The notes below the pieces were generated by a model, which did not search any database, was not told the DNA's origin, and worked only from the letters and a program-made list of their open reading frames with translations. The translations under genes and the position numbers were made by a program. This document shows, piece after piece, positions 1 to 9,335 of a stretch of 64,000 bases of DNA (the first letter of the stretch is position 1; each line of letters starts with the position of its first letter). This DNA comes from Pseudoxanthomonas koreensis (GTDB lineage Bacteria; Pseudomonadota; Gammaproteobacteria; Xanthomonadales; Xanthomonadaceae), in contig NZ_PDWM01000014.1 in the NCBI RefSeq assembly GCF_010093225.1, positions 1-64,000 on the forward strand, read 5' to 3'.

Positions 1-408
1 GAGGACGCGCCTTCGGCGCAGCCGCCCCCGCCGCCGGTGCTCGAGCCGGAAATGCTGGACGAACTGCGCGAGATCGCCGGCGACGAAGCGCTGTCGATCG
101 TCAACCTGTTCCTGGAGGACGCGCCGCGCCTGATCCGGCTGATGGAACAGGCCTCGGCGATCCCCGACCTGGAAGTGATGCGCGAGGCCGCGCACGCGCT
201 GAAGTCGTCCAGCGCCAACGTCGGTGCGCTGGCGCTGTCCGGCGCGGCCAAGCGGATCGAACTGGGCGCCCGCGCCCACGCGCTGGAACGGCCGGCGGTG
301 GCCGTGGCCCTGCTCATCGCCGAATACGCGCGCGCGCGCGTGGCCCTGCAGGGCTGGCTCTCGGCCAGCCAGGCCCCGGTTCAGTCCTCGAGCTTGCTCA
401 ACAGGTAG
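1..408 (+). CDS. Hybrid sensor kinase, C-terminal Hpt domain (partial)
   Basis: This is the C-terminal end of a protein that begins before the window; the frame is open from base 1. A Pro-rich linker is followed by a histidine phosphotransfer (Hpt) domain. The motif [13 protein letters not shown] carries the His that would accept phosphate from a receiver domain. Hpt modules at the end of a protein are typical of hybrid (BvgS/BarA-like) histidine kinases, so that parent is inferred. The gene converges on bacterioferritin and the two reading frames overlap by 28 bp, so no terminator fits between them. The upstream sensor part cannot be seen, so the signal is unknown. Confidence 0.8.
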   Translation, partial: EDAPSAQPPPPPVLEPEMLDELREIAGDEALSIVNLFLEDAPRLIRLMEQASAIPDLEVMREAAHALKSSSANVGALALSGAAKRIELGARAHALERPAVAVALLIAEYARARVALQGWLSASQAPVQSSSLLNR

Positions 409-851
409 TTGGGCTCGCCGATCCGCCCGATCAGGTCGAGCTGGGTTTCCAGCCAGTCCACGTGCTCTTCCTCGTTGTCGAGGATCTTCACGAACAGCTG
501 GCGGCTGACGTAGTCGCCGATCGAATCGGCGTAGGCCACCGCCTCGCGCAGCAGCGGGATGCCTTCCATCTCCAGCGCCAGGTCGCACTCCAGCAGTTCG
601 CGCGGCGTCTCGCCGATGCGCAGCTTGCCCAGTGCCTGGAAGTTGGGCAGTCCTTCGAGGAACAGGATGCGTTCGGCGAGCCAGTCGGCGTGCCGCATCT
701 CGTCGATCGACTCCTTGTACTCGTGCTCGGCCAGCTCCTTCAGGCCCCAGTTCTTCAGCATCTTGGCGTGCAGGAAGTACTGGTTGATCGCGGTGAGTTC
801 GTTGTACAGCGCCTTGTTGAGGTACTCGATGACCTTGGCGTCGCCTCTCAT
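381..851 (-). CDS. bfr: Bacterioferritin
   Basis: Iron-storage protein of 156 residues, the normal length for the family. It forms a 24-mer shell that oxidises Fe(II) and stores it as ferric mineral. The ferroxidase ligands are all present: E18, E51, H54, E94, E127 and H130. M52, which binds heme between subunits, is conserved in the EMRHAD motif. The bacterioferritin-associated ferredoxin gene lies 116 bp upstream on the same strand. No separate iron box was recognised directly in front of bfr, so it may have its own promoter. Confidence 0.95.
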   Translation of the reverse strand: MRGDAKVIEYLNKALYNELTAINQYFLHAKMLKNWGLKELAEHEYKESIDEMRHADWLAERILFLEGLPNFQALGKLRIGETPRELLECDLALEMEGIPLLREAVAYADSIGDYVSRQLFVKILDNEEEHVDWLETQLDLIGRIGEPNYLLSKLED

Positions 852-967
852 GGCATCGCGCTCCGTGTTGCGGGAAACGCACGCACTCTAGCGCGCCGCG
901 CGTGGCGGCGAAGTAACGCGAATCGTGCTCATTCGCCGGCGCCTGCCGCGCCGGCCGGGAACGCGGC

Positions 968-1165
968 TCAGGCCGCGCAGGCCAGGACCGGCAGCGGCAG
1001 CTCGGCGCGCATCTGCTCGATCATCTCGGAGGCCATGTCCAGGCAGGAACCGCAGCTGGCCCCGCAGCCGGTGCGCATGGTCAGCTCGCCGACGCTGCTG
1101 CAGCCCTTGTCCACGGCTTCGCGGATGTGGCGGTCGGTGACACCGTTGCAGAGGCAGACGTACAC
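968..1165 (-). CDS. bfd: Bacterioferritin-associated ferredoxin
   Basis: A 65-residue [2Fe-2S] protein that reduces bacterioferritin so that stored iron is released. The cluster ligands C4, C6, C38 and C41 are at the same positions as in E. coli Bfd. The GTG at 1165 is chosen because it gives the family's standard N-terminus (VYVCLCNGV); longer readings add unrelated low-complexity sequence. A Fur-like box lies about 45 bp upstream, which agrees with induction of bfd under iron shortage in other bacteria. Confidence 0.9.
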   Translation of the reverse strand: MYVCLCNGVTDRHIREAVDKGCSSVGELTMRTGCGASCGSCLDMASEMIEQMRAELPLPVLACAA

Positions 1166-1208
1166 GGGGGCGGGTCCGGCGGGAAGGCTGGCGCCATTCC
1201 AGCAAGGA

Positions 1209-1223
1209 TGAGAATCGTTGTCA
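1209..1223 (-). promoter_or_regulatory. Fur-box-like inverted repeat upstream of bfd
   Basis: The sequence TGAGAATCGTTGTCA matches 11 of 15 bases of the Fur 7-1-7 consensus (TGATAATNATTATCA) and sits 44 bp upstream of the bfd start. The position suits repression by Fur with iron. It was found by eye; binding is inferred. Confidence 0.55.
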
Positions 1224-1266
1224 ATTGTGAGGGAGTCGCATCGGCCGCTGGCCCGCCTCCGGTCGT

Positions 1267-1866
1267 TCAGCCAGATGAACGACGCCCGCGTGCGCCCCGC
1301 GGCCTGCGCCTTGGGCGGTCGTGGCCGGCATTGCTGCCCGGCAGCCAGGCCTCCAGCGCCGCCGCGGACATCTGCTGCAGGGCGGCCCCCGTGCTTTCGG
1401 CCACCGGCGCCAGGTGGCGCAGCGCCCGGGCGTAGACCCCGCGCTTGAAACTGACCACATGCTCGACCGGATACCAGAAGTCGACCCAGCGCCAGTGGTC
1501 GAATTCCGGGGTCTCGGTGGCATCGAAGCGGACCAGCGACTCGTCCCCGACCAGGCGCAGCAGGAACCAGACCTGCTTCTGGCCGATGCACACCGGCCCC
1601 TCGCCACCGCGGCGGACCGCCCGCCCCGGCAGGCGATAGCGCAGCCAGCCGGGCGTGGCGCCGAGCAGTTCCACGTGCTCGGGCGACAGGCCGGTCTCCT
1701 CGTGCAGCTCGCGGTACATGGCCTCGGTCGGGGTCTCGTCGCTGCGCATGCCCCCCTGCGGGAACTGCCAGCCATCCCGGCGCACCCTGCGCGCCCAGAA
1801 CACCTGGCCATCCGCGCGCATCAGGACGATGCCGACGTTCGGCCTGTATCCGTCCGGATCGATCAC
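1267..1866 (-). CDS. rppH: RNA pyrophosphohydrolase (Nudix)
   Basis: RppH removes pyrophosphate from the 5' triphosphate end of mRNA and so starts RNase E-dependent decay. The Nudix box is complete, from GGM through REL to EETGL. The GTG at 1866 gives the family N-terminus [16 protein letters not shown], matching E. coli [12 protein letters not shown]; the longer frame upstream adds residues not seen in the family. The protein is 199 residues with a basic C-terminal tail rich in Arg. It is a stand-alone gene between bfd and the tRNA. Confidence 0.92.
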   Translation of the reverse strand: MIDPDGYRPNVGIVLMRADGQVFWARRVRRDGWQFPQGGMRSDETPTEAMYRELHEETGLSPEHVELLGATPGWLRYRLPGRAVRRGGEGPVCIGQKQVWFLLRLVGDESLVRFDATETPEFDHWRWVDFWYPVEHVVSFKRGVYARALRHLAPVAESTGAALQQMSAAALEAWLPGSNAGHDRPRRRPRGARGRRSSG

Positions 1867-1979
1867 GATGCGGACTCCAGAAAATTCGACTGTCCCGACT
1901 CTGCCATGGCCCCGGCGGGCCGACAAGCGGCGCATTGACACCGCGGTCGGGAAGGTGAAGAATTCGCGGTTCTCCGCGT

Positions 1980-2056
1980 GGCTATGTAGCTCAGCCGGTT
2001 AGAGCACAGCACTCATAATGCTGGGGTCGGTGGTTCGAGTCCACCCATAGCCACCA
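1980..2056 (+). tRNA. tRNA-Met (CAT)
   Basis: A full cloverleaf folds from 77 bases. The acceptor stem pairs GGCTATG with CATAGCC and the 3' CCA is encoded. The anticodon stem CAGCA/TGCTG encloses the loop CTCATAA with anticodon CAT. The T-arm GGTGG/CCACC has the TTCGAGT loop. The 1-72 base pair is G-C, as in the elongator type rather than the initiator. CAT could also be a lysidine-modified tRNA-Ile, but the overall sequence fits elongator Met best. Confidence 0.93.
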
Positions 2057-2061
2057 TATCG

Positions 2062-2086
2062 AAAGCCCCGCCGATGCGGGGCTTTT
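2062..2086 (+). terminator. Rho-independent terminator after tRNA-Met
   Basis: A perfect stem AAAGCCCCGC/GCGGGGCTTT with a CGAT loop, ending in TTTT, starts 6 bp after the tRNA. Confidence 0.9.
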
Positions 2087-2115
2087 GCGTTTCAGGGAGT
2101 TCCGCCCGCACCAGC

Positions 2116-2622
2116 TCATCGAGTGCGACGAAGCGCCTCCAGCAGGTGCGGCAGGCTCAACATCACCGTCAACGGCTCGATGGGTGAAGGAATAAAGCCG
2201 CGTTGCAGGTAGAAGGCTCTCGCGGTCTCGTCGCTGGCATGACAGAGCAGGGCGCGAATGCCCAGTTCCTGCGCAGTGAGCGCGACCCGCAGAACGGCAT
2301 CCTTCAGCAGGCCGCTGCCGACGCCGCGGCCCGCCCAGTCCTCATGCACGGCCAGGCGGCCCAGTACCGCGACGGGAATCGGGTCTGGCATGTTGCGCCG
2401 GACGCTGCCCGGCGCGGCCTCATGCGACAGCGATCCTGCAGCGAGCGCGTAGTAGCCGACCACGTCACGCCGCTCGTCGCAGACGACGAAGCAACGGGAA
2501 GCCCCGTCCTGGTGGTTCTTGCGCGCACGTTCGATCAGCCAGCGGGTGAGTCCGGGCGATGCACAGCGGAAGCCGTCCAGCCGATGCGTGTCGTCCAGCA
2601 GGCCAGGCGCGCTGATCGCCAA
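2116..2622 (-). CDS. GNAT acetyltransferase toxin (TacT-like)
   Basis: A 168-residue GNAT acetyltransferase of the kind paired with DUF1778 antitoxins. In the TacT/AtaT family the enzyme acetylates charged aminoacyl-tRNA and stops translation. The acetyl-CoA loop GRGVGSGLL and the catalytic-tyrosine motif FYLQRGF are visible. The TTG start at 2622 lies 3 bp after the antitoxin stop, so the pair is translationally coupled, antitoxin first. The target tRNA cannot be told from sequence. Confidence 0.88.
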   Translation of the reverse strand: MAISAPGLLDDTHRLDGFRCASPGLTRWLIERARKNHQDGASRCFVVCDERRDVVGYYALAAGSLSHEAAPGSVRRNMPDPIPVAVLGRLAVHEDWAGRGVGSGLLKDAVLRVALTAQELGIRALLCHASDETARAFYLQRGFIPSPIEPLTVMLSLPHLLEALRRTR

Positions 2623-2625
2623 GGG

Positions 2626-2898
2626 TCAACGCTCCCAGGGCGCCGGCGTGTCCAGCAGTCGGCGCAACGCCTCGGGGTCGGCGAGGGGCGCTTCCACCAA
2701 CTCGTTGAACCGCTGCATGACCTTGCGGCTGGCCACGAAGTGGGTCTGGTCGGCCAGCACTTCGCGCGCCTTCTCGCAGGACGCGTCCAGGATGAACTCG
2801 GTGCGGTTCTTGCCGGACACCTCCGCGGCACGGTCGATCAACGCCTGCTTGGCGGCAGGCGCCCGGAAGTTGATGGTCTTGGTGGCGGCGGCGGGCAT
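2626..2898 (-). CDS. DUF1778 ribbon-helix-helix antitoxin (TacA-like)
   Basis: A 90-residue antitoxin. The N-terminal segment TKTINFRAPAAKQALIDRAA is a ribbon-helix-helix DNA-binding fold, and the C-terminal part should wrap and inhibit the GNAT partner. The ATG at 2898 is chosen because the family begins just before this segment; the longer frame adds a poor extension that runs through the likely operator. The pair is probably autorepressed, with palindromic half-sites immediately upstream. Confidence 0.88.
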   Translation of the reverse strand: MPAAATKTINFRAPAAKQALIDRAAEVSGKNRTEFILDASCEKAREVLADQTHFVASRKVMQRFNELVEAPLADPEALRRLLDTPAPWER

Positions 2899-2916
2899 GC
2901 ACAGCACTCCTGAGGC

Positions 2917-2935
2917 TGTGCACACATTGTATACA
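2917..2935 (-). promoter_or_regulatory. Putative operator of the toxin-antitoxin pair
   Basis: Two perfect 8-bp palindromes, TGTGCACA (2917-2924) and TGTATACA (2928-2935), lie 19-38 bp upstream of the antitoxin. Their centres are 11 bp apart, one helical turn, as expected for cooperative binding of ribbon-helix-helix dimers. The role is inferred. Confidence 0.5.
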
Positions 2936-3012
2936 CAACCTGTGGGGCGGGCAACGCCACCCAACGGGAAACCAGCCCTGCGGCAGACGAGGCGGTGCGC
3001 GTAGCGGTCGCC

Positions 3013-4407
3013 CTACAGCGTGTCCTTGTAGACCACCCCGTCCTTCATGATCACCTTGAAGCTCTGCTCGGGCCGGGTGACCAGCGAGATGTCCACGGTC
3101 GGGTCGCCGTCGACCAGCAGCAGATCGGCGAGCGCGCCTTCCTTCACCACGCCGACCTCGCCCGGGTAGGGATTGCGCTTGCCGCTCAGCTGCAGCAGTT
3201 CGCCGTTGGTGCCGGTGGCCATGACCAGTGCCTCGGCCGGGGTGTACCAGCGGGTCAGGCTGGCCAGGATCGCGCCCTGCTGCGCCGCCAGTGCAGCGGA
3301 GAACAGCACGTCGGTGCCCCAGGCGGTCTTGAGCTTGTACTTCTTCGCCAGGTCGTAGGCGTGGTTGTTGCCGGCGAACACCTCGTCGGCCTTCTGCCGC
3401 TCGAACGAGCCCGGCGGGAACGCTTCTGCCAGCGCGTCGGGGAACGGCTGGATGCTCAGCCAGACGCCCTTCTGCGCGAGCAGGCGCGCGGTGTCTTCGT
3501 CCATCAGGCTGCCGTGCTCGATGACCTTGACCCCCGCCTCCACCGCCTGGCGCACCGCTTCGGCGGTGTAGGCGTGCACGGTGACGTAGGTGCCCCAGTT
3601 GCCGGCCGCCTCGGTCGCCGCTCGCAGTTCGGCCGGGGTGAAGGTGATCGCATCCAGCGGGCTGTGCGGCGAGGACACACCGCCGCCGGCGGTCAGCTTG
3701 ACCTGCGCGGCGCCGCGCATGAGCTGCTCGCGCACGCGCATGCGCACCTCATCGGGGCTGTCGGCGATGGCGGTGTCGCCGTCCATGTCGGTGGGGCCGG
3801 GCGCGCCCATCGTCCGTGGCAGGTCACCGGCCTGGCGGAAGTCGCCGTGGCCGCTGGTCACGCTGATCATCGCACCGGCCGCGTAGATGCGCGGGCCGGG
3901 CAGCACGCCTTCGTCCACTGCCCGCTTGAGGCCGAAGGAGTTGCCGCCGACGTCGCGCACGCTGGTGAAGCCGCGCATCAGGGTGCGGGTGGATTCGGCG
4001 GCGGCGATCGCGGTCAGGTAGCGCTCGTCGCCGCCCAGGATCGCGGCCAGCGGCGGGGCGGCCATCATGCTGTGCCAGTGCGCGTCGATCAGGCCGGGCA
4101 TGAGCACCCGCCCGCCGCCGTCGATCACCTGCGCGCCGGATTCGGCTTCCAGTCCCGCGGCGATGCGTTCGATCCGGTTGCCGCGGACCAGCACGTCCTG
4201 CGCGCCGGAAAGGCCGCCGGACACGCCGTCGAAGACGCGGACGTTGCGGAACAGCACCGCCTGCGGCGCGGCGCTTGCCGCAGGCGCGGCGGCGGCCTGT
4301 GCAGGCTCCGCCCGGGTAGCGGTGGAGCCGGGGGTGGCGACATCACCGGTGCAGGCCGCGACGAGCAGGCAGGCCGCCGCCAGCGGGCTTCGGACAAGGA
4401 TGCGCAT
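3013..4407 (-). CDS. Lipoprotein amidohydrolase (imidazolonepropionase-like)
   Basis: A 464-residue metal-dependent hydrolase of the amidohydrolase superfamily, close to the Xaa-Pro dipeptidase/imidazolonepropionase-like group. The N-terminus has a lipoprotein signal ending LLVAAC, so it is probably anchored in the envelope. Metal-binding features are DAHWH after the first strand, VHAYT and EHGSL in the middle, and WGTD near the end. The ATG at 4407 follows a GGAGAG ribosome site. The substrate is unknown; secreted members cut dipeptides or carboxyl-capped peptides. It stands alone downstream of nap and shows no tie to nitrate metabolism. Confidence 0.85.
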   Translation of the reverse strand: MRILVRSPLAAACLLVAACTGDVATPGSTATRAEPAQAAAAPAASAAPQAVLFRNVRVFDGVSGGLSGAQDVLVRGNRIERIAAGLEAESGAQVIDGGGRVLMPGLIDAHWHSMMAAPPLAAILGGDERYLTAIAAAESTRTLMRGFTSVRDVGGNSFGLKRAVDEGVLPGPRIYAAGAMISVTSGHGDFRQAGDLPRTMGAPGPTDMDGDTAIADSPDEVRMRVREQLMRGAAQVKLTAGGGVSSPHSPLDAITFTPAELRAATEAAGNWGTYVTVHAYTAEAVRQAVEAGVKVIEHGSLMDEDTARLLAQKGVWLSIQPFPDALAEAFPPGSFERQKADEVFAGNNHAYDLAKKYKLKTAWGTDVLFSAALAAQQGAILASLTRWYTPAEALVMATGTNGELLQLSGKRNPYPGEVGVVKEGALADLLLVDGDPTVDISLVTRPEQSFKVIMKDGVVYKDTL

Positions 4408-4543
4408 TCTCGCTCTCCAGAAGTGGGCCACCACAAAATGACATACATCCACGCACGTATGCGTGACCGCTGTGCAGCCGGGGCTCCGGCAAGCCGACCG
4501 TCGCCCCGTCCGCGGGCGCCGCCTCGCCGTGGCCGCCCGGTAT

Positions 4544-4676
4544 TCAGCGGATGAAGTCGTACTTGAGCGAGGCCTGGAAGCGGAACACGTCGCCATCCTC
4601 CCCGCCGTCCCGGCCCATGCCCAGCAGGCCGCCGACGTCGGCGGCGAGCACCAGCTGGTTGCCCGCCGAATCCGGC
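4544..4676 (-). pseudogene. 3' remnant of an outer-membrane protein gene
   Basis: Directly after the napC stop, one frame encodes about 44 residues ending VFRFQASLKYDFIR and a stop at 4544-4546. Alternating polar and hydrophobic residues and the closing aromatic strand look like the last beta-strands of an outer-membrane barrel. There is no start codon or ribosome site, and the frame runs out at napC. It looks like the tail of a gene cut when the nap operon arrived or rearranged. The parent family is not identified. Confidence 0.4.
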
Positions 4677-5276
4677 CTAGCCTTGCGGCACTCCCGCCAT
4701 GTTCGGCAGCTGGTGGGCGATGCCCTTGTGGCAGTCGATGCAGGTGCGCTCGCCGGTGCGCAGCCACAGGCCGTGGATCTGCGCCGCGCGCGGGCTCTGC
4801 CGGGTCAGGTCCATCGAGTCGAAGTCATGGCAGTTGCGGCATTCCAGCGAGTCGTTGGCCTTCAGTCGCGACCATTCGTGGCCGGCCAGCACCAGGCGTT
4901 CGTCGAGGAATTTCTCGCGGGTGTTGATGGTGCCGAAGATCTTGCCCCAGACCTCCTTGGAGGCCTGCATCTTGCGCGCGATCTTGTCGGTCCAGTTGTG
5001 CGGCACGTGGCAGTCCGGGCAGGTGGCGCGCACGCCGGAGCGGTTGGTGTAGTGGATGGTGCTCTTCAGCTCCTGGAACACGTTGTCGCGCATCTCGTGG
5101 CAGCTGGTGCAGAACTTCTCGGTATTGGTCGCCTCCAGCGCGGTGTTGAATCCGCCCCAGAACAGGATCCCGGCGACGAACCCGGCCACGGTCAGGAAGC
5201 CCAGGCTGTAGTAGCGGCTGGGCGAACGCAGCGTCCGCCAGGTCGACCGTACCCAGGCCTTGGTCTTCGCCCACAT
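4677..5276 (-). CDS. napC: Tetraheme c-type quinol dehydrogenase NapC
   Basis: Membrane-anchored cytochrome that takes electrons from quinol and passes them to NapB and NapA in the periplasm. The 199-residue protein has one N-terminal membrane helix (about residues 22-42) and four CxxCH heme motifs: CTSCH, CPDCH, CRNCH and CIDCH. It belongs to the NapC/NirT family. It is the last gene of napEFDABC, 3 bp after napB. As napG and napH are absent, NapC should be the only quinol route to NapA. Confidence 0.95.
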   Translation of the reverse strand: MWAKTKAWVRSTWRTLRSPSRYYSLGFLTVAGFVAGILFWGGFNTALEATNTEKFCTSCHEMRDNVFQELKSTIHYTNRSGVRATCPDCHVPHNWTDKIARKMQASKEVWGKIFGTINTREKFLDERLVLAGHEWSRLKANDSLECRNCHDFDSMDLTRQSPRAAQIHGLWLRTGERTCIDCHKGIAHQLPNMAGVPQG

Positions 5277-5279
5277 GGT

Positions 5280-5849
5280 TCAGTGCCCTCCCGATGGCGG
5301 CGCTTCGGCCGCCAGCACGCTGTCGATGTCCTTGAAGCCGTTGGCCACCAGCGTGGGCGCATCGGTCTGGACCACGTGGCACTGGCTGCAGAAGTAGCGC
5401 CGCGGCGAGATCGTGGCCAGGAACTGGGCGTCGCGGTCCATGTAGTGGGTCACGCTGACCGGGGGTGCCTGGAAGGTGGCGGCGTTGGAGCGGCCGTGGC
5501 AGAGCATGCAGCGGTTGCTGTTGAGGTCCACCTGGTAGCCGTCGATGGTGTGCGGGATGGTCGGCGGCTGCATCGGGTAGTTGCGCACCCGGCGGATGTC
5601 GGTGTTCTCCACCCGTGCCATCGGCGGCGGGTGGCCTTCCTTGTCGACCGGGACGCCGCGGCGGATCGCGTCGATCTGGCCGCCGCCGGGGATGAAGATG
5701 GCGCGTGCGTCCACCGGCACGCTGGCCGTGGCCGGCGTGGCCTCGTCGCCACCGGAACGCTTGCTGCCGAACATCCAGCCGGCGGCGAACACCAGCACCG
5801 ACAGCAGCGCCACCAGCGCGACCACGACCACCAGGGGTTTGTTGCGCAT
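5280..5849 (-). CDS. napB: Diheme cytochrome NapB
   Basis: Small electron-transfer subunit of periplasmic nitrate reductase. The 189-residue protein has an N-terminal hydrophobic export segment and two heme c motifs, CMLCH and CSQCH, with distal His candidates in the IPHTI and VTHYM segments. It bridges NapC and NapA. The gene starts 16 bp after napA and ends 3 bp before napC. Confidence 0.94.
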   Translation of the reverse strand: MRNKPLVVVVALVALLSVLVFAAGWMFGSKRSGGDEATPATASVPVDARAIFIPGGGQIDAIRRGVPVDKEGHPPPMARVENTDIRRVRNYPMQPPTIPHTIDGYQVDLNSNRCMLCHGRSNAATFQAPPVSVTHYMDRDAQFLATISPRRYFCSQCHVVQTDAPTLVANGFKDIDSVLAAEAPPSGGH

Positions 5850-5865
5850 GGGAATCCTCCTGGGC

Positions 5866-8361
5866 CTAGGCCGTGACGACCTTGACCGCGCACTTCTTGA
5901 AGTCGGTCTGCTTGGAGATCGGGTCGGTCGCGTCGAGCGTGACCTTGTTGATCAGCTGGCCGGCGTCGAACCAGGGCACGAAGATCACGCCCTTGGGCAT
6001 CCGGTTGCGGCCGCGCGTCTCCACCCGCGAACGCATCTCCCCGCGCCGCGACACCACCCGCACCTCGTCGCCGCGCTTGAGGCCGCGCGCGCGCGCGTCG
6101 TCCGGGTTCATGAACACGCACGCGGCCGGGAACGAGCGGTACAGCTCGGGGATGCGCATGGTCATCGAGCCGGAGTGCCAGTGCTCCAGCACCCGCCCGG
6201 TGACCAGCCACATGTCGTAGTCGGCGTCGGGCGACTCGGCCGGCGGCTCGTACGGCAGCGCCCACACCACCGCGCGGTTGTCGGGGAAGCCGTAGAACTT
6301 GTGGCCCTCGCCCGGCTTCACGTACGGGTCGGCACCCTCGATGTAGCGGCGGCGGGTCTCCTTGCCGTCCACCACCGGCCAGCGCAGGCCGCGGGCCTGG
6401 TGGTACATCTCGAACGGCGCCAGGTCGTGGCCGTGGCCGCGGCCGAAGGTGGCGTATTCCTCGAACAGGCCCTTCTGCACGTAGAAGCCGAAGTGCTCGG
6501 ACTCGTGGTTGGAATAGCCTTCTTCGATGTCCGAGAGCGGGAAGCTGTCGACCTGGCCGTTGGCGAACAGCACTTCGAACAGGGTCTTGCCCTTGAACTC
6601 CGGGTTGGCCGCCAGCAGTTCGGCCGGCCAGCACTCGTCGGTGGTGAAACGCTTGGAGAACTCCATCAGCTGCCACAGGTCCGACTTCGCGTCGCCCGGC
6701 GCGTCGACCATCTGGTGCCAGAACTGGGTGCGGCGCTCGGCATTGCCGTAGGCGCCCTCCTTCTCCACCCACATCGCGGTGGGCAGGATCAGGTCGGCCG
6801 CCTGGCAGGTGACGGTGGGATAGGCGTCGGAGACGACGATGAAGTTGTCCGGGTTGCGGTAGCCCGGCCAGGCCTCCTCGAGGATGTTGGCCGAGGCCTG
6901 CATGTTGTTGTTGACCTGCACCCAGTAGGCGTTGAGCTTGCCGTCGCGCAGCATGCGGTTCTGCTGCACGGCGTGGTAGCCCGGCTTGGGGTTGAGCGTG
7001 CCCTCCGGGATCTTCCAGATGCCTTCGGCGAACTTGCGGTGCTCGGGGTTGGCGATCGCCAGGTCCGCCGGCAGGCGGTGGCTGAAGGTGCCGACCTCGC
7101 GCGCGGTGCCGCAGGCCGAGGGCTGCCCGGTCAGCGAGAACGGGCTGTTGCCCGGGGTGGAGATCTTCCCGGTCAGCAGGTGGATGTTGTAGACCATGTT
7201 GTTGGCCCACACCCCGCGGGTGTGCTGGTTGAAGCCCATGGTCCAGAACGAGGTGACCTTCACCTCCGGGTTGGCGTACAGCTCGGCCAGCTGCTGCAGC
7301 CAGCCGCGGTCCACGCCGCTCATCTCCGCGGTCTTCTCCAGCGTGTACGGCTTCACGAACTCGGCGAATTCCTCGAACGTGATCGGCTCGCCGCCGCCCG
7401 GGTCGTCGGCGTTCTCGGCCGCCTGCTCCAGCGGGTGCTCCGGGCGCAGGCCGTAGCCGATGTTGGTGTTGCCGCGCTTGAAGTTCAGCCGGCTGTCGAC
7501 GAAGGCCTTGTTGACGTTGCCGGACTGGATGATGTGGTTGGCGATGTAGTTGAGGATGTACAGGTCGGTCTGCGGCTTGAACACGATCGGGATGTCGGCC
7601 AGCTCGAAGCTGCGGTGCTCGAAGGTCGACATCACCGCGACCTTGACGTGCGGGTTCGACAGCCGGCGGTCGGTGACCCGGGTCCACAGGATCGGGTGCA
7701 TCTCGGCCATGTTCGAGCCCCACAGCACGAACGCGTCGGCGGCCTCGATGTCGTCGTAGCAGCCCATCGGCTCGTCCATGCCGAAGGGGCGCATGAAGCC
7801 CATCACCGCCGAGGCCATGCAGTGCCGCGCGTTGGGGGCGATGTGGGTGCTGCGGAAGCCGGCCTTCATCAGCTTGTTGGCCGCGTAGCCCTCCCAGATC
7901 GTCCACTGGCCCGAGCCGAACATGCCGATGCCGTCGCCGCCCTTGGCCTTGAGCACCTTCTTGAACTGCTCGGCCATCACGTCGAAGGCCTCGTCCCACT
8001 CCACCGGAGTGAAGTCCCCGTCCTTGGCGTAGGCGCCGTTCTTCTTGCGCAGCAGCGGTTTGGTCAGGCGGTCCTCGCCGTACATCACCTTGGACAGGAA
8101 GTAGCCCTTGACGCAGTTGATGCCGCGGTTGACCTCCGAATGCACGTCGCCGTGGGTGGCGACCACGCGCCCGTCGCGCACGGCCACGTTCACCCCGCAG
8201 CCGGTGCCGCAGTAGCGGCACGGCGCCTTGCTCCATTTCAGCGAGGTCAGGTCGCCTTCGGTGATGAGGTTGCTGCCGCCGCCGGGCAGCGGCAGGCCGG
8301 CGGCGGCCGCGGCGGTGGCGATGGCGCTGCTGCGGATGAAATCGCGACGTGTGGTGCTCAT
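5866..8361 (-). CDS. napA: Periplasmic nitrate reductase catalytic subunit NapA
   Basis: Reduces nitrate to nitrite in the periplasm with a bis-MGD molybdenum cofactor and one [4Fe-4S] cluster. The 831-residue length is normal for NapA. A twin-arginine signal [11 protein letters not shown] begins the protein, so it is exported folded by Tat. The cluster motif [10 protein letters not shown] follows near residue 50, and the Cys in [12 protein letters not shown] is the expected Mo ligand. The start overlaps the napD stop by 4 bp (ATGA). As the first step of denitrification here it feeds NirK and NorB. Confidence 0.97.
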   Translation of the reverse strand: MSTTRRDFIRSSAIATAAAAAGLPLPGGGSNLITEGDLTSLKWSKAPCRYCGTGCGVNVAVRDGRVVATHGDVHSEVNRGINCVKGYFLSKVMYGEDRLTKPLLRKKNGAYAKDGDFTPVEWDEAFDVMAEQFKKVLKAKGGDGIGMFGSGQWTIWEGYAANKLMKAGFRSTHIAPNARHCMASAVMGFMRPFGMDEPMGCYDDIEAADAFVLWGSNMAEMHPILWTRVTDRRLSNPHVKVAVMSTFEHRSFELADIPIVFKPQTDLYILNYIANHIIQSGNVNKAFVDSRLNFKRGNTNIGYGLRPEHPLEQAAENADDPGGGEPITFEEFAEFVKPYTLEKTAEMSGVDRGWLQQLAELYANPEVKVTSFWTMGFNQHTRGVWANNMVYNIHLLTGKISTPGNSPFSLTGQPSACGTAREVGTFSHRLPADLAIANPEHRKFAEGIWKIPEGTLNPKPGYHAVQQNRMLRDGKLNAYWVQVNNNMQASANILEEAWPGYRNPDNFIVVSDAYPTVTCQAADLILPTAMWVEKEGAYGNAERRTQFWHQMVDAPGDAKSDLWQLMEFSKRFTTDECWPAELLAANPEFKGKTLFEVLFANGQVDSFPLSDIEEGYSNHESEHFGFYVQKGLFEEYATFGRGHGHDLAPFEMYHQARGLRWPVVDGKETRRRYIEGADPYVKPGEGHKFYGFPDNRAVVWALPYEPPAESPDADYDMWLVTGRVLEHWHSGSMTMRIPELYRSFPAACVFMNPDDARARGLKRGDEVRVVSRRGEMRSRVETRGRNRMPKGVIFVPWFDAGQLINKVTLDATDPISKQTDFKKCAVKVVTA

Positions 8362-8666
8362 GCGTGGGCTCCGCTCGCGGTGGCGGTGGGCAGGGGTTCG
8401 TCGAGCGCGTGGCGCGGCTCGGCATGGTGGTGGACCAGCAGGACGTTCAGCACGCCGGGGACCTCCTTGAGCTGGTCGACGCGGTCCATCACCGCGTGGC
8501 GGTCGGCCGTCTCGCACAGCACGACGCTGCGGGTCGGGCTGGACAGGGCCAGTTCCAGGTCGGCCTGCGCGGCCACCATCGCGGCCAGTGCGGCGCCGGC
8601 GTCGTCGCGGTGCTGGACCACGAAGCTGGCGATGTGGACCTCGTCGTCGCGTGCCGGGGCGCTCAT
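8358..8666 (-). CDS. napD: NapA chaperone NapD
   Basis: A 102-residue cytoplasmic chaperone that binds the NapA Tat signal and holds it until the cofactor is inserted. The ferredoxin-like fold is suggested by the segments IASFVVQHR and the helix EVPGVLNV typical of NapD. It overlaps napF and napA by 4 bp at each end, so translation of the three genes is coupled. Confidence 0.88.
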   Translation of the reverse strand: MSAPARDDEVHIASFVVQHRDDAGAALAAMVAAQADLELALSSPTRSVVLCETADRHAVMDRVDQLKEVPGVLNVLLVHHHAEPRHALDEPLPTATASGAHA

Positions 8667-9166
8667 GCCGGCACCTCCAGCGGCGCATGTGAAAGGGCGA
8701 TCGCGGCGGTGGGGCAGATGCCGACGCAGGCGCCGCAGCCGCTGCAGCGCTCGGCGTCGACCACGGCCGCGCCGCGCCCGCCGGGCGGGACCCGGATCGC
8801 GGACTCGGGACAGATCTCGCGGCAGCTGGCGCAGACCACGCCGTGCGCCGGCAGGCAGCCGTCGCCGACCCGGGCGCGCAGCTCCCAGGGCGGGGAGAGG
8901 GTGGCGTCGAGTGCGCCGGTGGCGCAGGCCGCCGCGCAGTCGCCGCAGAAGGTGCATTCGCCGGCAACGGCGTCGAAGCGCGGCAATCCGTCGGGCCCGC
9001 GCGCGAGCACCTGCTCGGGGCAGGCGCGCACGCAGGCGTCGCAGCGCGTGCAGCGGGAGGCGAAGGCGGCCTCGGCCAGCGCCCACGGCGGGCGCAGCGC
9101 CGGAGCCGCGGGCGCGGTGCGACCGAAGAGCAAGGCACGGCGGGTCAGGGGAGCGGACACGGCCAT
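8663..9166 (-). CDS. napF: Ferredoxin-type protein NapF
   Basis: Cytoplasmic iron-sulfur protein of 167 residues that helps mature NapA. Four Cys clusters are seen: [33 protein letters not shown] and [12 protein letters not shown], as in NapF. An N-terminal TRRALLFG motif recalls a twin-arginine signal, but NapF is known to stay in the cytoplasm. It starts 4 bp after napE and overlaps napD. Confidence 0.92.
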   Translation of the reverse strand: MAVSAPLTRRALLFGRTAPAAPALRPPWALAEAAFASRCTRCDACVRACPEQVLARGPDGLPRFDAVAGECTFCGDCAAACATGALDATLSPPWELRARVGDGCLPAHGVVCASCREICPESAIRVPPGGRGAAVVDAERCSGCGACVGICPTAAIALSHAPLEVPA

Positions 9167-9170
9167 CGGC

Positions 9171-9335
9171 TCACGCGGTCGGCGGCCCGGCGAAGAACAC
9201 CTGCCACATCCACACCAAAAAGCCGTAGCCGGCGACGATCATGATCGCCAGCAGCGGAAAGATCACTCCCACCAGCAACAGGAACGCGATGCGCTCCTGG
9301 TTGCGGGTCCGGACTTCCTGGCCGTTCTGCTCCAT
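9171..9335 (-). CDS. napE: Small membrane protein NapE
   Basis: First gene of the nap operon. The 54-residue protein has a short charged N-terminus (MEQNGQEVRTRNQERIA) and one long hydrophobic segment, matching NapE/TorE. Its biochemical role is not known in any species. The ATG at 9335 is preferred to the longer reading because it gives the family's usual start. The 99 bp upstream hold the operon promoter, but no FNR box could be recognised there. Confidence 0.85.
   Translation of the reverse strand: MEQNGQEVRTRNQERIAFLLLVGVIFPLLAIMIVAGYGFLVWMWQVFFAGPPTA

Noticed and set aside
4408-4767. A 120-residue N-terminal extension of the amidohydrolase
   Set aside because: The lipoprotein signal peptide and ribosome site place the start at 4407. 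The extension crosses napC in another frame.
5581-9228. A 1215-codon open frame on the plus strand opposite the nap genes
   Set aside because: It is the complement of napA/napB/napD/napF. Its product is Ala/Arg/His-rich with no family motifs, as expected of mirror frames in high-GC DNA.
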